A DNA stretch of 64,000 nt from CAIUGU01 sp963819685 (GCA_963819685.1 CAWFXI010000005.1:124001-188000); one strand, 5' to 3'. Numbered from the stretch's first letter, positions 15,546 to 25,135 are shown. Program-made: numbers and translations. Notes: generated by a model not told the origin, from the letters alone.

Positions 15546-17217
15546 ATGGGCGCCTTCATCCAGTCTCCGCCGCGACTGGGTAACACGTACGACGATGACC
15601 GGTTCCTGCGCACATTTCTCAAGCGGATGTTGCCGGTGGACGTCCTCGAGGACGTCGAGCCGGAACTCCGCGAGCTGGGGTGGCGCGCCGGTGGCGAATG
15701 GTATGACTGGCAACTTGCGGACCGCCTGAACGAACCTGTGCTCACCCAGTGGGACGCCTGGGGCAACCGCATCGATCGGGTCGAAGTGTCGCCGCTGTGG
15801 CAGGCGCTGATTCCCGTCGCGGCACGCAGCGGGCTGGTTGCGATTCCCTACGAACATCGTCATGGACGCTATTCCCGTCTGCATCAGTTTGCAGCTGTCT
15901 ACCTGTTTCACCCGTCGTCTGACCTCTATACCTGTCCGCTCGCCATGACGGACGGCGCAGCGCGAGCGCTCATCGAGTCCGGCAATTCGCGACTGATCGA
16001 CCGCGCAGTCCCGCGTCTGACGAGTCGCGATCCGGCTCAAGCCTGGACCAGCGGTCAGTGGATGACGGAAACCACCGGGGGATCGGATGTCGGGGCCTCT
16101 CTCACTCGCGCCGTCCCGGATGCGGCGGGTGGCTGGCGGCTGTACGGCAAGAAATGGTTCACGTCGGCGGTGACAGCAGACATGGCGCTGACACTGGCGC
16201 GACCCGAGGGCAACGAGGAGGGCGGTAGCAATCTCGCGCTGTTCTATGTTGAGACGCGAACGGCGGACGGACGACCTCAATGGCATTCGAGTCGAACGCC
16301 TGAAGGACAAGCTCGGTACGCGCAAGGTACCGACAGCCGAACTGGAGCTGGAAGGTGCGCGTGCGGAGGCGGTGGCCGGCACCCGTTACGGCACGCGGCA
16401 CATCTCACCACTGCTCGCGGTCACGCGCACGTGGAACGCCGTCAGTGCGGTTGCGTCCATGCGTCGCGGTCTGGCCCTGGCACGAGCCTATGCGCTGGAG
16501 CGACGCGCATTTGGGCAGCGTCTGGCAAACCTGCCGTTGCATGTCGATACGCTGGCCACCCTCGAAGCGGAAACGCGAGGCGCCTTCCTGCTGACGTTTC
16601 AACTGGTAGCGCTTCTTGGTCGCCAGGAAGCGGGCGAGGTGGATGATGGCCAGCGGGCGCTGCTGCGGTTGCTGACGCCGGTGGTCAAGCTGCTGACCGC
16701 ACGACAGGCAGTCGCAGTCTTGGGCGAAATCGTCGAAGCATTCGGCGGCGCAGGATACGTCGAAGATACCGGGCTGCCCACGCTGCTGCGTGACGCCCAC
16801 GTGTTACCGATCTGGGAGGGCACGACCAACGTGCTGTCGCTCGATGCGCTCCTGCGCGGCGACATCGAAGCCGGTCTCGCCGCATGCATCGGTCGAGTCT
16901 CGACCAGCCTCCATCACATCCGCGACCAGGGGCTGACTGCACTCGCCCGGCGTGCGCTGGCAGCAGTCGAGCACGCATTGCAGGCAGTCCAGGCGGATGC
17001 GGCACCTGAGATCAAGCAGGCGGGCGCTCGCAGGCTGGCTCTCACGATCGGACGTGCGCTGGAACTGGCGTTGCTGGTCGAACACGCCCAGTGGTTGCTC
17101 GACAGTGAACACGATCCCTCCGGTGTGATCGCTGCGCACCGGTTTGCCGAGGCACCGATCGACGTCCTCTGCGACGTGTCGCTGGACGACTCGCGTACCC
17201 TGATGGAATTCCAATGA
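15546..17217 (+). CDS. AidB-like acyl-CoA dehydrogenase (one-base frameshift at about 16275)
   Basis: Reading 15546-16274 and then the frame from 16276 gives one continuous acyl-CoA dehydrogenase of about 556 residues, close to E. coli AidB (541). An extra C in ACGACCTCAAT at 16275 breaks it. Landmarks are MTETTGGSDVGASLTRA and LYGKKWFTSAV before the break, and LNGIRVERLKDKLGTRKVPT, FGQRLANLPLHVDTL and EAFGGAGYVEDTGLPTLLRDAHVLPIWEGTTNV after it. AidB-type proteins bind DNA and FAD and belong to alkylation responses, while relatives act on branched acyl-CoA, so the substrate is uncertain. It starts 15 bp after cfa. The break is probably a sequence error. Confidence 0.8.
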
Positions 17218-17312
17218 TCGGCAACGCATTGCACCGGGGCAGGTGAGGGTCTGCCGTACGTCGCGATTGAAATGATTCGCGTCAGGCCCTAGGCTGCAAC
17301 GCTGTCCAGCCC

Positions 17313-18857
17313 ATGCGCAATCGCCAACTCTACATTCTCGCCGGCCTGCTCGCGTTCGTCGGGCTTGCCATCTTCGCTTTCAAGTACCGGACGCTGGGTT
17401 TTCCACTCACTGCTGCTGCGCAGACGCAGGTCTGGAACGTCGAAGCGGCGGTGAACTTCGAGCCGGGTCCAGCCGCCGTCAAGGTGACGCTGCAGATCCC
17501 GAGCCTGACCCCCGGTTTCGCGGTGCTGGATGAAAGTTTCGTGTCGCGCGGCTTTGGCCTGTCGACCCACAACACGACAAATGGCCGTGAAGCTCAATGG
17601 GCCGTTCGCGAGGCTGAAGGCCAGCAGACGGTGTACTACCGGGCGCTCGTTTATCGCGACCCGGCCCGGGCCACCGAGGATTCCACGCCGCCGTTTCCCG
17701 AAATTCCCGAATTCGATGAGCCGTCGCGTATTGCGGTCGACGGCCTGATCGCCGAGGTGCGACGCCAGTCCGCAGATGTTGCGAGCTTCACGTCCGAGCT
17801 GTTGCGGCATATCGGCAACGCCGGCAGCGATCAGTACATCAGATTGTTCCTCAGTGACAGCAGCAGTCCTACCGCCAAGGCGCAGCTGGCCACCCGCATC
17901 CTCGCGGCCGCCCAGATTCCCGCCCGGGTTTCTCATGGGGTTTTCCTGCGCGACCAGTCAGGAGGCGCCCGCACGGTGCCGCTGCTCGAAGTTCACGACG
18001 GCGTCGAATGGCTGTATTTCGATCCCGTCACGCGCGCCCAGGGCTGGCCGCCGGATTTCCTGGTCTGGTGGCGGGGTAACGGCCCCATCGCGGATGTGGA
18101 TGGGGGTGCCGACGTGGATGTGTCGCTGGCCGTGCAACGGAACTTCCTGAATTCGCTGGAAGTGGCAGAGCGGCGCATGGACAGCCTGGGATCACAGGCC
18201 TTTGACTTCTCGCTGTTCTCGTTGCCGATCACGACTCAGGCGGTATACAGCGTACTGGTGATGATCCCGATCGGAGCGCTGGTCATCGTGCTGCTCAGAA
18301 ATTTCATCGGCCTCAAGACCTTCGGCACGTTCATGCCGGTGCTGGTCGCGCTGGCGTTCCGTGAAACGCAGTTGCTGTGGGGTATTGTTCTGTTCGCCGT
18401 GATCGTGGCGTTGGGGCTGTTGATCCGGTTTTATCTGGAGCGACTGCGGCTGTTGCTGGTGCCCAGGCTGACCTGCGTTCTCACCGTGGTCGTGATGCTG
18501 ATGGCAGGGATCAGCGTGCTCAGTCAGCGGCTCGATATCCAGCCCGGTCTGTCCATCGCGCTGTTTCCGATGGTCATCATCTCGATGACCATCGAGCGCA
18601 TGTCCATCGTCTGGGAAGAGCGGGGTGCGTCAGAGGCGCTGCAGGAAGGTTTCGGCAGCCTGGTCGTCGCCGCGATCACGTACCTGGTGATGGGCATCCC
18701 CTGGTTGTCCCATCTCGTGTTCGTGTTCCCGGAGCTTCTGCTGCTCGTTCTGGCCATCACGCTGCTCACCGGTCGCTACACCGGCTATCGGTTGCTGGAG
18801 CTGAAGCGCTTCAAATCATTCGGCCGACCCGTGGATCCGGCGAGTACCCCGCCTTGA
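17313..18857 (+). CDS. Inactive-transglutaminase/seven-transmembrane protein
   Basis: 514 residues. A signal anchor (about 6-24) leads to a large periplasmic part containing a transglutaminase-like fold (LATRILAAAQIPARVSHG, then LEVHDGVEWLYFDPV). The catalytic Cys is absent, consistent with the 'inactive transglutaminase' family (Transglut_i_TM). About seven transmembrane helices follow (about 310-500), starting AVYSVLVMIPIGALVIVLL, typical of 7TM_transglut. The stop overlaps the TTG start of the next gene. This pair recurs across proteobacteria, often with a retropepsin-like protease; here such a protease lies 9 kb away. Confidence 0.88.
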   Translation: MRNRQLYILAGLLAFVGLAIFAFKYRTLGFPLTAAAQTQVWNVEAAVNFEPGPAAVKVTLQIPSLTPGFAVLDESFVSRGFGLSTHNTTNGREAQWAVREAEGQQTVYYRALVYRDPARATEDSTPPFPEIPEFDEPSRIAVDGLIAEVRRQSADVASFTSELLRHIGNAGSDQYIRLFLSDSSSPTAKAQLATRILAAAQIPARVSHGVFLRDQSGGARTVPLLEVHDGVEWLYFDPVTRAQGWPPDFLVWWRGNGPIADVDGGADVDVSLAVQRNFLNSLEVAERRMDSLGSQAFDFSLFSLPITTQAVYSVLVMIPIGALVIVLLRNFIGLKTFGTFMPVLVALAFRETQLLWGIVLFAVIVALGLLIRFYLERLRLLLVPRLTCVLTVVVMLMAGISVLSQRLDIQPGLSIALFPMVIISMTIERMSIVWEERGASEALQEGFGSLVVAAITYLVMGIPWLSHLVFVFPELLLLVLAITLLTGRYTGYRLLELKRFKSFGRPVDPASTPP

Positions 18858-19732
18858 GCCTGTCGGCCCGGTATCGGTCGATGGCCGAGTCCGGCGTCCT
18901 CGGGCTCAACCGGCGCAATGGCGACTACATCATGCGCTTCAATCCGCGGCGGCTGTACCCGCTGGTGGACGACAAGTTGCAGACCAAGCAGCTCGCACTG
19001 AAGGCGGGTATCGCCGTACCAGATCTGTATGGTGTCATCGAGACGCAGCACGACATCCGCCGCCTGGGCGACATGGTCAGGAAGCACAGGGAATTCGTGC
19101 TCAAGCCCGCGCATGGCAGCTCGGGCGACGGCATTATCGTCATTGCCGGTCGCAGCGGTGGGCTGTATCGCACGATCAACGGCATGCTGCTCGATCTCGA
19201 GTATCTTGAACACCACCTGTCGAATGCGATCAGCGGCCAGTTCAGCCTCGGCGGCATCCAGGACACCGTCATCGTCGAGGCGATGGTGCATTTCTCGCCG
19301 CACTTCGAACCCGTCAGCTTCCAGGGTGTGCCGGATATTCGCGTCATTGTCTTTCGTGGCGTGCCGATCATGGCGATGGTGCGGCTACCGACGCGTTTGT
19401 CGCACGGCAAGGCAAACCTTCATCAGGGCGCTGTCGGGGCAGGGGTCGACATTGCGACGGGTATGACATTGGGCGGCGTCATGAGCGGCGAGATCGTCGA
19501 TGTCCATCCGGATACCGGCGTTGCCATTGCCGGCATGTCGATTCCAGAGTGGGATGCGATGCTCGACATTTCCGCGCGCTGTTACGAACTCACAGGCATG
19601 GGATACATCGGCGTCGATATCGTTCTCGATCGCGACCTCGGGCCGCTGGTGCTCGAACTCAACGCGCGGCCGGGACTCGCGATTCAGATTGCGAATCAGC
19701 AGGGACTGCTTGAGGCGCCTCGAGATCTGTGA
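18854..19732 (+). CDS. Alpha-L-glutamate-ligase-like ATP-grasp protein (RimK-related)
   Basis: 292 residues beginning at TTG 18854, overlapping the previous stop. Family landmarks are GVLGLNRRNGDYIMRFNPRR, LVDDKLQTKQLA, FVLKPAHGSSGDGIIVI (ATP-binding Lys), DIRVIVFRGVPIMAMVRLPT and GVDIVLDRDLGPLVLELNARPG (metal-binding Glu and Asn). RimK-type enzymes add glutamate or other amino acids to carboxylates. Coupling to the inactive transglutaminase suggests a cytosolic ligase working with a membrane partner. The real substrate is not known to me. Confidence 0.88.
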   Translation: MSLSARYRSMAESGVLGLNRRNGDYIMRFNPRRLYPLVDDKLQTKQLALKAGIAVPDLYGVIETQHDIRRLGDMVRKHREFVLKPAHGSSGDGIIVIAGRSGGLYRTINGMLLDLEYLEHHLSNAISGQFSLGGIQDTVIVEAMVHFSPHFEPVSFQGVPDIRVIVFRGVPIMAMVRLPTRLSHGKANLHQGAVGAGVDIATGMTLGGVMSGEIVDVHPDTGVAIAGMSIPEWDAMLDISARCYELTGMGYIGVDIVLDRDLGPLVLELNARPGLAIQIANQQGLLEAPRDL

Positions 19733-19865
19733 AGAGGCCGCTGATTTCAATGCGGCCCCGACGCCCGCATCGACTTCGCGAAGACAGCATTTCGCTCATC
19801 CGGTAGGGCCGGTCCTTAAGCCGGGTGAGGTGGTGGGGCAGTTGACCTAGGGCGGGAGAGGGATA

Positions 19866-20051
19866 GACCGGCGGCCTTTGGCCGCAAGGGGGCCTCCGGC
19901 AAGTAGGTCGCGGACACGACAGGAAGGCCTAACGGCAAGCCAGAATGCGGCACAGGATAATAGCGAGTGCACGTCTTTCTGGCCTGCCGAAGGCCTGCTT
20001 GTCGTGTAGACCTTCCTGCCGGAGGCCCCCTTGCGGCCAAAGGCCGCCGTT
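19866..20051. repeat. Modular palindromic element E1
   Basis: The left arm (19867-19903) is matched almost perfectly in reverse complement by the right arm (20015-20049). Each arm consists of short palindromes, for example GCGGCCTTTGGCCGC and GCCTCCGGC, separated by AAG-type linkers. Inner modules include GTCGCGGACACGAC and GCCTAACGGC, and the core is bounded by CCAGAA/TTCTGG. The rest of the gap from 19733 to 20225 shows nothing else recognisable. Confidence 0.85.
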
Positions 20052-20225
20052 GTACCTTCCGAGCCAAATGGATCTCTCCGTACCGGTTGTGACGTATGAG
20101 ACATTTGACTTTCCACTTTTCCGACAAGTCACGAATGTAAAAAGCGGTACTAAGGTCACGTAGTGGCACCGCCGTTCGCACGGCATCGTTGTTCGATGAA
20201 TCGGTGGGAAATCGGGGGCGATACG

Positions 20226-20744
20226 ATGCGTTATCTTGCAACGATCGTTTTGGGGCTGGTCGTCTGCGTGTCTGCCGTGGCGCAGCAGTCTGCAGCGGAG
20301 GCGGCGCGGCTCGAAGCCAACAAGCAGGTCCTGATGAGGTTCTTTGCGCTTGGTGGCGATCTCGAGGCACGCAAGAAAATGCTGACCGACGACTACGTCC
20401 AGCACAACCCTCGCTTGATCGCATTGACAGGCCCGATCGGGCCGCAAGCCTGGTTCGATGCGCTCAACATGGCGCGGGGCAGGATTCGGGTGACGGATCC
20501 GGACTTCAACCTGCGCAGTCCGACGGTCATCCTCATGGCAGAGGGTGATCTCGTCACGGCGATCTACAAAGCCGTGTTACCCGATCCGGACGATCCGTCG
20601 AAAACCTATGAAGCCTTCAACTTCGAAACTGTCCGTATCCGCGACGGCAAACTTGTCGAACACTGGGATGGACTCAAGCTCGAGAAAGGCTGGAAGGCAG
20701 GGCTGTCGGCGCCCGCACGGCCGTCTGCGCCCGCTGCGCCTTAG
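20226..20744 (+). CDS. Secreted NTF2/SnoaL-like protein
   Basis: 172 residues with a signal peptide (MRYLATIVLGLVVCVSAVAQ). The SnoaL-like domain includes VLMRFFALGGDLEARKKMLTDDYVQHNP and ends FETVRIRDGKLVEHWDGL, the same layout as the protein at 6289. A Pro/Ala-rich tail follows. An in-frame ATG 10 codons earlier exists, but the signal peptide begins at 20226. Substrate unknown. It begins a co-directional run with a cupin and an acetyltransferase. Confidence 0.8.
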   Translation: MRYLATIVLGLVVCVSAVAQQSAAEAARLEANKQVLMRFFALGGDLEARKKMLTDDYVQHNPRLIALTGPIGPQAWFDALNMARGRIRVTDPDFNLRSPTVILMAEGDLVTAIYKAVLPDPDDPSKTYEAFNFETVRIRDGKLVEHWDGLKLEKGWKAGLSAPARPSAPAAP

Positions 20745-20878
20745 CATGGCCATGAAACGATGAAGGGTGCCAGTTGGGCAATTGCATTATCGAATGTGGG
20801 AATTGCTGTTTCCTCTGACGTGAACTCGTTGACCTCACAAGTCTTTACTGGCACCGTCGTTCGTCTAAAGGGGTAATC

Positions 20879-21316
20879 ATGAGCGCAACTGAAATCAATG
20901 TAGGCCGGTTGGTCATTCGCTACCTCATCGATGGTTCGAAGACCGCCAGCATGGGAATATTTGAACTCACCGTACCACCGGGCTCAAACGTCCCGCCTCC
21001 ACATAGCCATTCAAACAACGAAGAGATCGTCTATGTGCTGGAGGGGACGCTTCGTTACACAGTGGGCCCCGAAGTGCAGGACCTCACCCCGGGACAGAGC
21101 ATGCAAACGCCAAAGGGCGTGGTTCATGCGTTCTCCAACCCGTTTGGCAGCGTCGCCCGCGCGTTGATAGTCATGTCTCCAGACGTCGGGGCCCAGTATT
21201 TCAAGGATGTCGCTGCCGTAATCAACGCAGGTGGACCACCCGACAAGGGCGCACTGGTAGCCGTCATGAGCCGGTACGGGCTTGAACCGCTCAAGCCAAT
21301 CGCTGGAACGCAGTGA
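20879..21316 (+). CDS. Single-domain cupin protein
   Basis: 145 residues, cytosolic (no signal peptide). Cupin motif 1 is visible as PPPHSHSNNEEIVYVLEGTL (His, His, Glu) and motif 2 as GQSMQTPKGVVHAFSNP (His), giving a normal metal site. Small cupins of this type are not assignable to a reaction by sequence. Its stop overlaps the GTG of the downstream acetyltransferase gene, so they are translationally coupled. Confidence 0.82.
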   Translation: MSATEINVGRLVIRYLIDGSKTASMGIFELTVPPGSNVPPPHSHSNNEEIVYVLEGTLRYTVGPEVQDLTPGQSMQTPKGVVHAFSNPFGSVARALIVMSPDVGAQYFKDVAAVINAGGPPDKGALVAVMSRYGLEPLKPIAGTQ

Positions 21317-21816
21317 AGTTCCACGTACTCATCCGCCAGCCGTCCCTGGCTGACATGAAGCCGTTTCTGGCAGCCGTCGGCAAGAGTAGGTCACTCCATC
21401 GTCCATGGGTAACCGCGCCCGACACGCCTGCCAGGTATCGCGCTTATCTCAAGCGCATGGCATCTCCGGAGAACTACGCCTTTCTCGTCTGTCGTCGGGA
21501 CAATGGGGCAATGGTAGGCGTGATCAATCTTTCCAGCGTCATCCGAGGGCCCCTTCAGAGCGCCTATCTGGGCTACTACGCTTTTGCAGGTCACCAACGG
21601 CAGGGGTTCATGCGACAGGGACTCCAGGCCGTTGTGCGTCACGCATTTAAGTTGCTCAAGCTCCATCGACTGGAAGCGAATATTCAGCCGGACAATACGG
21701 CCTCCATTGCACTGGCTGTCCGCTGCGGCTTCCGCAAGGAAGGTTACTCGCCTCGCTACCTCAAGATCGGCGGGCGGTGGCGTGACCATGAGCGATGGGC
21801 CATTCTTGCGTCATGA
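21313..21816 (+). CDS. RimJ-type GNAT acetyltransferase
   Basis: 167 residues starting at GTG 21313, four bases inside the cupin gene. It resembles ribosomal-protein-alanine N-acetyltransferases: LGYYAFAGHQRQGFMRQGLQ carries the acetyl-CoA loop, and LHRLEANIQPDNTASIALAVRCGFRKEG is the classic RimJ/RimL end motif. The natural acceptor could be a protein N-terminus or a small molecule. Confidence 0.85.
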   Translation: MKFHVLIRQPSLADMKPFLAAVGKSRSLHRPWVTAPDTPARYRAYLKRMASPENYAFLVCRRDNGAMVGVINLSSVIRGPLQSAYLGYYAFAGHQRQGFMRQGLQAVVRHAFKLLKLHRLEANIQPDNTASIALAVRCGFRKEGYSPRYLKIGGRWRDHERWAILAS

Positions 21817-21833
21817 CCCTGGGCTCCGGCGCC

Positions 21834-21920
21834 ATGACGGTATTCCGGAAGAAGTCGGGATCGAAGCCTGAGGGTAATGGCTGGTGGCCCATCGAAACGC
21901 ATCATGAGGAAAGGCGATGA
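21834..21920 (+). CDS. Possible 28-residue small protein or leader peptide
   Basis: A short frame from ATG 21834 ends in a TGA that overlaps the ATG of the GFA-family gene (ATGA at 21917). The peptide is polar and ends GWWPIETHHEERR. It has no recognised family. The overlap would couple its translation to the next gene, but it could also be chance. Confidence 0.2.
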   Translation: MTVFRKKSGSKPEGNGWWPIETHHEERR

Positions 21921-22300
21921 GAGAAATCCGGAGAGCGACCTGTCATTGCGGCGCGGTTGAACTCGCGATCGAGTTTGTGAACGGTCTGCAGAACATCCGG
22001 CGCTGCGACTGCTCGCTTTGCAGCCGTAAAGGCTACGTGATGGCGAGCGTGCCCCTCACACATCTGCAGGTGGTGAAAGGCGCAGAGAATCTGTCGCTAT
22101 ATCAGTGGGGAACGCATGTTGCGGAGCACTATTTCTGCAGTCGATGCGGAATTCACACCCATCACAGGCGTCGCAGCAACCCTTCCGAATACGGAATCAA
22201 CATCGCCTGCATCGAAGGCGTGCAAGCGCTTGCCTTCAGCCATGTTCCGGTCGGCAATGGCAACTTCAATTGCCCATTGCCCCCTCCCGCGGCGATCTAG
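21917..22300 (+). CDS. GFA/CENP-V-type zinc-binding protein
   Basis: 127 residues with the zinc ligands of the glutathione-dependent formaldehyde-activating (GFA) family: CHCGAVEL, CDCSLCSRKG and HYFCSRCGIHTHH. Members are S-hydroxymethylglutathione synthase relatives, but most have unknown function. Its stop codon shares bases with the convergent brnA stop in CTAG at 22297-22300. Confidence 0.88.
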   Translation: MREIRRATCHCGAVELAIEFVNGLQNIRRCDCSLCSRKGYVMASVPLTHLQVVKGAENLSLYQWGTHVAEHYFCSRCGIHTHHRRRSNPSEYGINIACIEGVQALAFSHVPVGNGNFNCPLPPPAAI

Positions 22301-22593
22301 AGTCCTGCGGCCTTCCTGAGCGTCTCGTCGATTCGCGTTTGCCAGCCAGCACCCTTTGATTTGAAATGCTCCAGGACTTCCTGCGAAAGGCGTAGCGAGA
22401 CCAATCGCTTCGGGTTGTCTGTTTTGGGCCGACCACGGGGTCGAAGCAGCCGTTCTGCAGTTGCTCTGGGCAGAATCTCGGGCAGCACTTCCCGGGCCGG
22501 ACGAGCGCGCGCAAAGTCTGCTTTGGTCCATTCGGGATTGACGCGGTCAATCTTTTCCGGGTTCCGTTTGCGCTTTGCCGGTTTGCTCTTCAT
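22297..22593 (-). CDS. brnA: BrnA-type antitoxin
   Basis: 98 residues beginning MKSKPAKRKRN; a longer frame to 22638 exists. A basic N-terminus is followed by a central linker with RGRPKTDNPK and a C-terminal ribbon-helix-helix segment (KRLVSLRLSQEVLEHFKSKG, then GWQTRIDETLRKAA). BrnA binds BrnT and represses the operon. It overlaps the end of brnT by 47 bp, as is usual for this pair. Confidence 0.9.
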   Translation of the reverse strand: MKSKPAKRKRNPEKIDRVNPEWTKADFARARPAREVLPEILPRATAERLLRPRGRPKTDNPKRLVSLRLSQEVLEHFKSKGAGWQTRIDETLRKAAGL

Positions 22594-22846
22594 GACGACG
22601 TACCTCTCGCAGATTGGCCTTGCGCAAGCTGATGACATGGACCTTGTCAGCGCGCAAGGTGAATACGAGGATGTGCAGACGAGGCCCTATCAGTCCGCTG
22701 GCCCGGAAACGACGCTCGCCATATGGCTTGCGAGCATCTTCGAAAATGGAAGCTTCTTCCCAGTCGAAGAAATGAGCCAGCTCGAACGAAAGGCCGCGCA
22801 GGGCAACATTCCGCCTCTCCTTGGCAGGATCATAGCTGATATCCAT
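22547..22846 (-). CDS. brnT: BrnT-type ribonuclease toxin
   Basis: 99 residues: MDISYDPAKERRNVALRGLSF, then WEEASIFEDARKPYGERRF and VFTLRADKVHVISLRKANLREVRRHEE. These are the RelE-fold BrnT landmarks with conserved Asp, Arg and Glu positions. The length is normal and the frame intact. It lies upstream of brnA, the standard order. A second, broken brnT lies at 34.05 kb. Confidence 0.92.
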   Translation of the reverse strand: MDISYDPAKERRNVALRGLSFELAHFFDWEEASIFEDARKPYGERRFRASGLIGPRLHILVFTLRADKVHVISLRKANLREVRRHEEQTGKAQTEPGKD

Positions 22847-22854
22847 TTAATTAG

Positions 22855-22864
22855 CGTAGCTACG
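22855..22864 (-). promoter_or_regulatory. Candidate BrnA operator
   Basis: A perfect palindrome, CGTAGCTACG, lies 8-18 bases before the brnT start beside an AT-rich stretch (TAATTAA) that could be the -10. Autorepression by the RHH antitoxin is known for this family; the site itself is inferred. Confidence 0.35.
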
Positions 22865-23039
22865 GTAAATGTGCCCGGTGAACGTCCTCACCGACCGACA
22901 GCTTGCTCCGCCAGTTCACCTTGCTACACCGCGAGTTTTTGAATGAATAGGCCAGAAAGTCGCGTACCTTTCTGTGGAAGACCTGGAGCTGGTGGCCCTG
23001 AACCCGGAATCGTTCAAGTTGGATGAAGGCGCATATTAG

Positions 23040-23459
23040 ATGATGAAGAAGTCGGCGCCTGCTGCCAGCCCTGACGCGTATGTCGCCGCCCTCAAGGGTT
23101 GGCGCCGGGAGTGCGTTGAGGGCATTCGAGAGGCGGTTCGTGCCGCGTCGTCACTGCAGGAGGTCGTAAAGTGGGGCCACCTCGTCTACCTGTCGAATGG
23201 ACCCGTCCTGCTCATTCGTGCGGAGGAAGAGCGAGTGCTGTTCGGGTTCTGGCGAGGGCAACGCCTGCTCGCTATCGAGCCTCGTCTCAAGCGAGGCGGC
23301 AAGTACGAGATGGCCACGCTGGAGCTGCGCGAGGACATGACCCTCAAGCGCGCGACGGTGCGCCGCCTGACCCGGGAAGCAGTCGCACTCAATCTCAAGC
23401 AGGGTGATCCAACACTGGCCGCAAGGCGTGCCCCAAAGCGAAAAAGCAAAGCCGGTTGA
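23040..23459 (+). CDS. DUF1801-domain protein
   Basis: 139 residues with the DUF1801 (YdhG-like) fold: YVAALKGWRRECVEGIREAVRAA, then EVVKWGHLVYLSNGPVLLIRAEEERVLFGFWRG and KYEMATLELREDMTLKRATVRRLTREAV, and a basic tail. Function is not established for the family. The 190 bp upstream contain a short frame ending in TAG at the ATG, listed among rejected observations. Confidence 0.82.
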   Translation: MMKKSAPAASPDAYVAALKGWRRECVEGIREAVRAASSLQEVVKWGHLVYLSNGPVLLIRAEEERVLFGFWRGQRLLAIEPRLKRGGKYEMATLELREDMTLKRATVRRLTREAVALNLKQGDPTLAARRAPKRKSKAG

Positions 23460-23553
23460 TCCGGACCCGGCGTGAATGTTGCCGGCGCAGCACCTGGAGT
23501 ACGATGGGAATGTGCGGGACGGCTCGCTCTTTCACAGCAAGTTCTGCAACACC

Positions 23554-24621
23554 ATGAGACTCATCAACGTTGTGGCCCTGGCGATATTCGGGGTTACCAT
23601 CGCGACAATGACCGCACCTACACTTGCCGCGGACTATCCGGAGCCCAAACAGGCTGATTGGGTGGCCAGGGAGTTCCGGTTTCATACTGGTGAGGTTCTG
23701 CCGGAGCTGAAGCTGCATTACACAACCGTTGGTGCTCCTACGGGTGAGCCGGTGCTGATTCTGCACGGGACAACCGCGTCGGGGACCGCCATGCTGAACC
23801 CCGCGTTCGCGGGTGAGCTGTTTGGTCCGGGGCAGCCGCTCGATGCCAGGCGCTACTTCATCATCCTTCCCGATTCGATCGGCACGGGCGAATCGGGAAA
23901 GCCCTCTGATGGGCTGCGCATGAAGTTTCCGCACTACAACTACGACGACATGGTCGAAGCGCAGTATCGGCTGGTCACCGAGCACCTGGGGATCAAACAT
24001 CTGCGACTGGTGATCGGGAATTCGATGGGCGGGATGCACGCCTGGCTATGGGCCACCAGACACCCGGCCTTCATGGACGTTGCGGTGCCGATGGCATCGC
24101 TGCCTGTCGAGATGTCCGGTCGCAACTGGATGATGCGCCGCCTGATCATCGACTCGATCCGCAGCGATCCGGAATGGATGAATGGCAACTACACCAGGCA
24201 GCCGCGCAGTGCCCAGCTGGCTTCCGTCTTTTATGGCATCGCCACGGCGGGTGGAGAGCAGGCGCTGTACAAAGCGGCGCCGACGCGTGAACAGGCCGAC
24301 CAATTGCTCAACCAGCGCCTGAATGCGCCATTCCGCGCTGACGCCAACGACCTGCTGTATCAGTGGGAGTCGTCGCGCGACTACAATCCGGCTGCCGATC
24401 TTGAACGTATCGAGGCGACTCTGCTCGCGATCAACTCCGCTGACGACGAACGTAATCCTGCGGTGCTGGGAGTGCTGGACCGGGAGATCAAGCGCGTCAG
24501 GAATGGCCGTGTGCTGTTGATTCCTGCGAGCGACCAGACCGCAGGTCACGGCACCACGGGCCAGGCGAAATTCTGGAAGTCGGACCTGGCTGCATTGCTG
24601 GAAGGTGCGCCACGACGATGA
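23554..24621 (+). CDS. Secreted alpha/beta-hydrolase (homoserine-acetyltransferase-like)
   Basis: 355 residues with an N-terminal signal peptide (MRLINVVALAIFGVTIATMT... ending LAAD). The MetX-like fold is shown by LILHGTTASG (oxyanion), IILPDSIGTGESGKP, the nucleophile elbow LVIGNSMGGMHAW and the C-terminal His in QTAGHGTTGQA. An exported location rules out methionine synthesis; a periplasmic esterase or hydrolase role is more likely. The frame extends to 23476, but the signal peptide sets the start. It is followed closely by an exported cupin. Confidence 0.82.
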   Translation: MRLINVVALAIFGVTIATMTAPTLAADYPEPKQADWVAREFRFHTGEVLPELKLHYTTVGAPTGEPVLILHGTTASGTAMLNPAFAGELFGPGQPLDARRYFIILPDSIGTGESGKPSDGLRMKFPHYNYDDMVEAQYRLVTEHLGIKHLRLVIGNSMGGMHAWLWATRHPAFMDVAVPMASLPVEMSGRNWMMRRLIIDSIRSDPEWMNGNYTRQPRSAQLASVFYGIATAGGEQALYKAAPTREQADQLLNQRLNAPFRADANDLLYQWESSRDYNPAADLERIEATLLAINSADDERNPAVLGVLDREIKRVRNGRVLLIPASDQTAGHGTTGQAKFWKSDLAALLEGAPRR

Positions 24622-24658
24622 TTCGATCCTGACGGCAAGACAATCACAAGGAGATACC

Positions 24659-25135
24659 ATGACCCCCCGTTACCTTAGGCCGCTCTTCCTCGCACTGTGG
24701 GCGATCGCCGTTATCGCCAAACCGGTTCTTGCAGCCGAGCCCGATCCCGCTGTGCTGAGCTATAAGCTGCCCGCCGATCTCAAATGGAATGACAACCCGA
24801 CGTACCCGGGTCTCAAGACCGCCGTGTTATATGGCGACCCGACCAAGCCTGGCCCCTACGCGACGATCAACCGGTTTCCGCCGGGCGTCATGTCGCGACC
24901 GCATTCTCACCCGAACGATCGCTACATCCTCGTGCTGAAGGGCACGTGGTGGATTGGAACGGGTGAGAAATTCGACCCCGCAAGCACCAAGCCGATGCCC
25001 GTCGGCAGCTTCGTCGTGCACAACGCCGGCAAGATTCACTATGACGGCGCCAGGGATGAGCAGTGCGAAGTCCTGATCTATGGCGAGGGCCCGGGTACTT
25101 CCACACCTGCCGGCAAACCCGCTGGCGGAAAGTGA
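24659..25135 (+). CDS. Secreted cupin protein
   Basis: 158 residues with a signal peptide (MTPRYLRPLFLALWAIAVIAKPVLAAE). The cupin core has RPHSHPNDRYILVLKGTWW and VGSFVVHNAGKIHYDG, giving His ligands on both motifs. GGAG is 5 bases before the ATG. Cupins of this exported kind often accompany hydrolases of unknown substrate, as here (37 bp after the previous gene). Confidence 0.8.
   Translation: MTPRYLRPLFLALWAIAVIAKPVLAAEPDPAVLSYKLPADLKWNDNPTYPGLKTAVLYGDPTKPGPYATINRFPPGVMSRPHSHPNDRYILVLKGTWWIGTGEKFDPASTKPMPVGSFVVHNAGKIHYDGARDEQCEVLIYGEGPGTSTPAGKPAGGK

Noticed and set aside
19866..20051. Insertion sequence with terminal inverted repeats
   Set aside because: There is no transposase frame between the arms, which are built of internal palindromes; I classify it as a modular element instead.
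22948..23039. Fragment of a lost gene before the DUF1801 gene
   Set aside because: A short frame ends QKVAYLSVEDLELVALNPES and stops at the next ATG. It looks protein-like but is only about 30 residues and matches no family I recognise.
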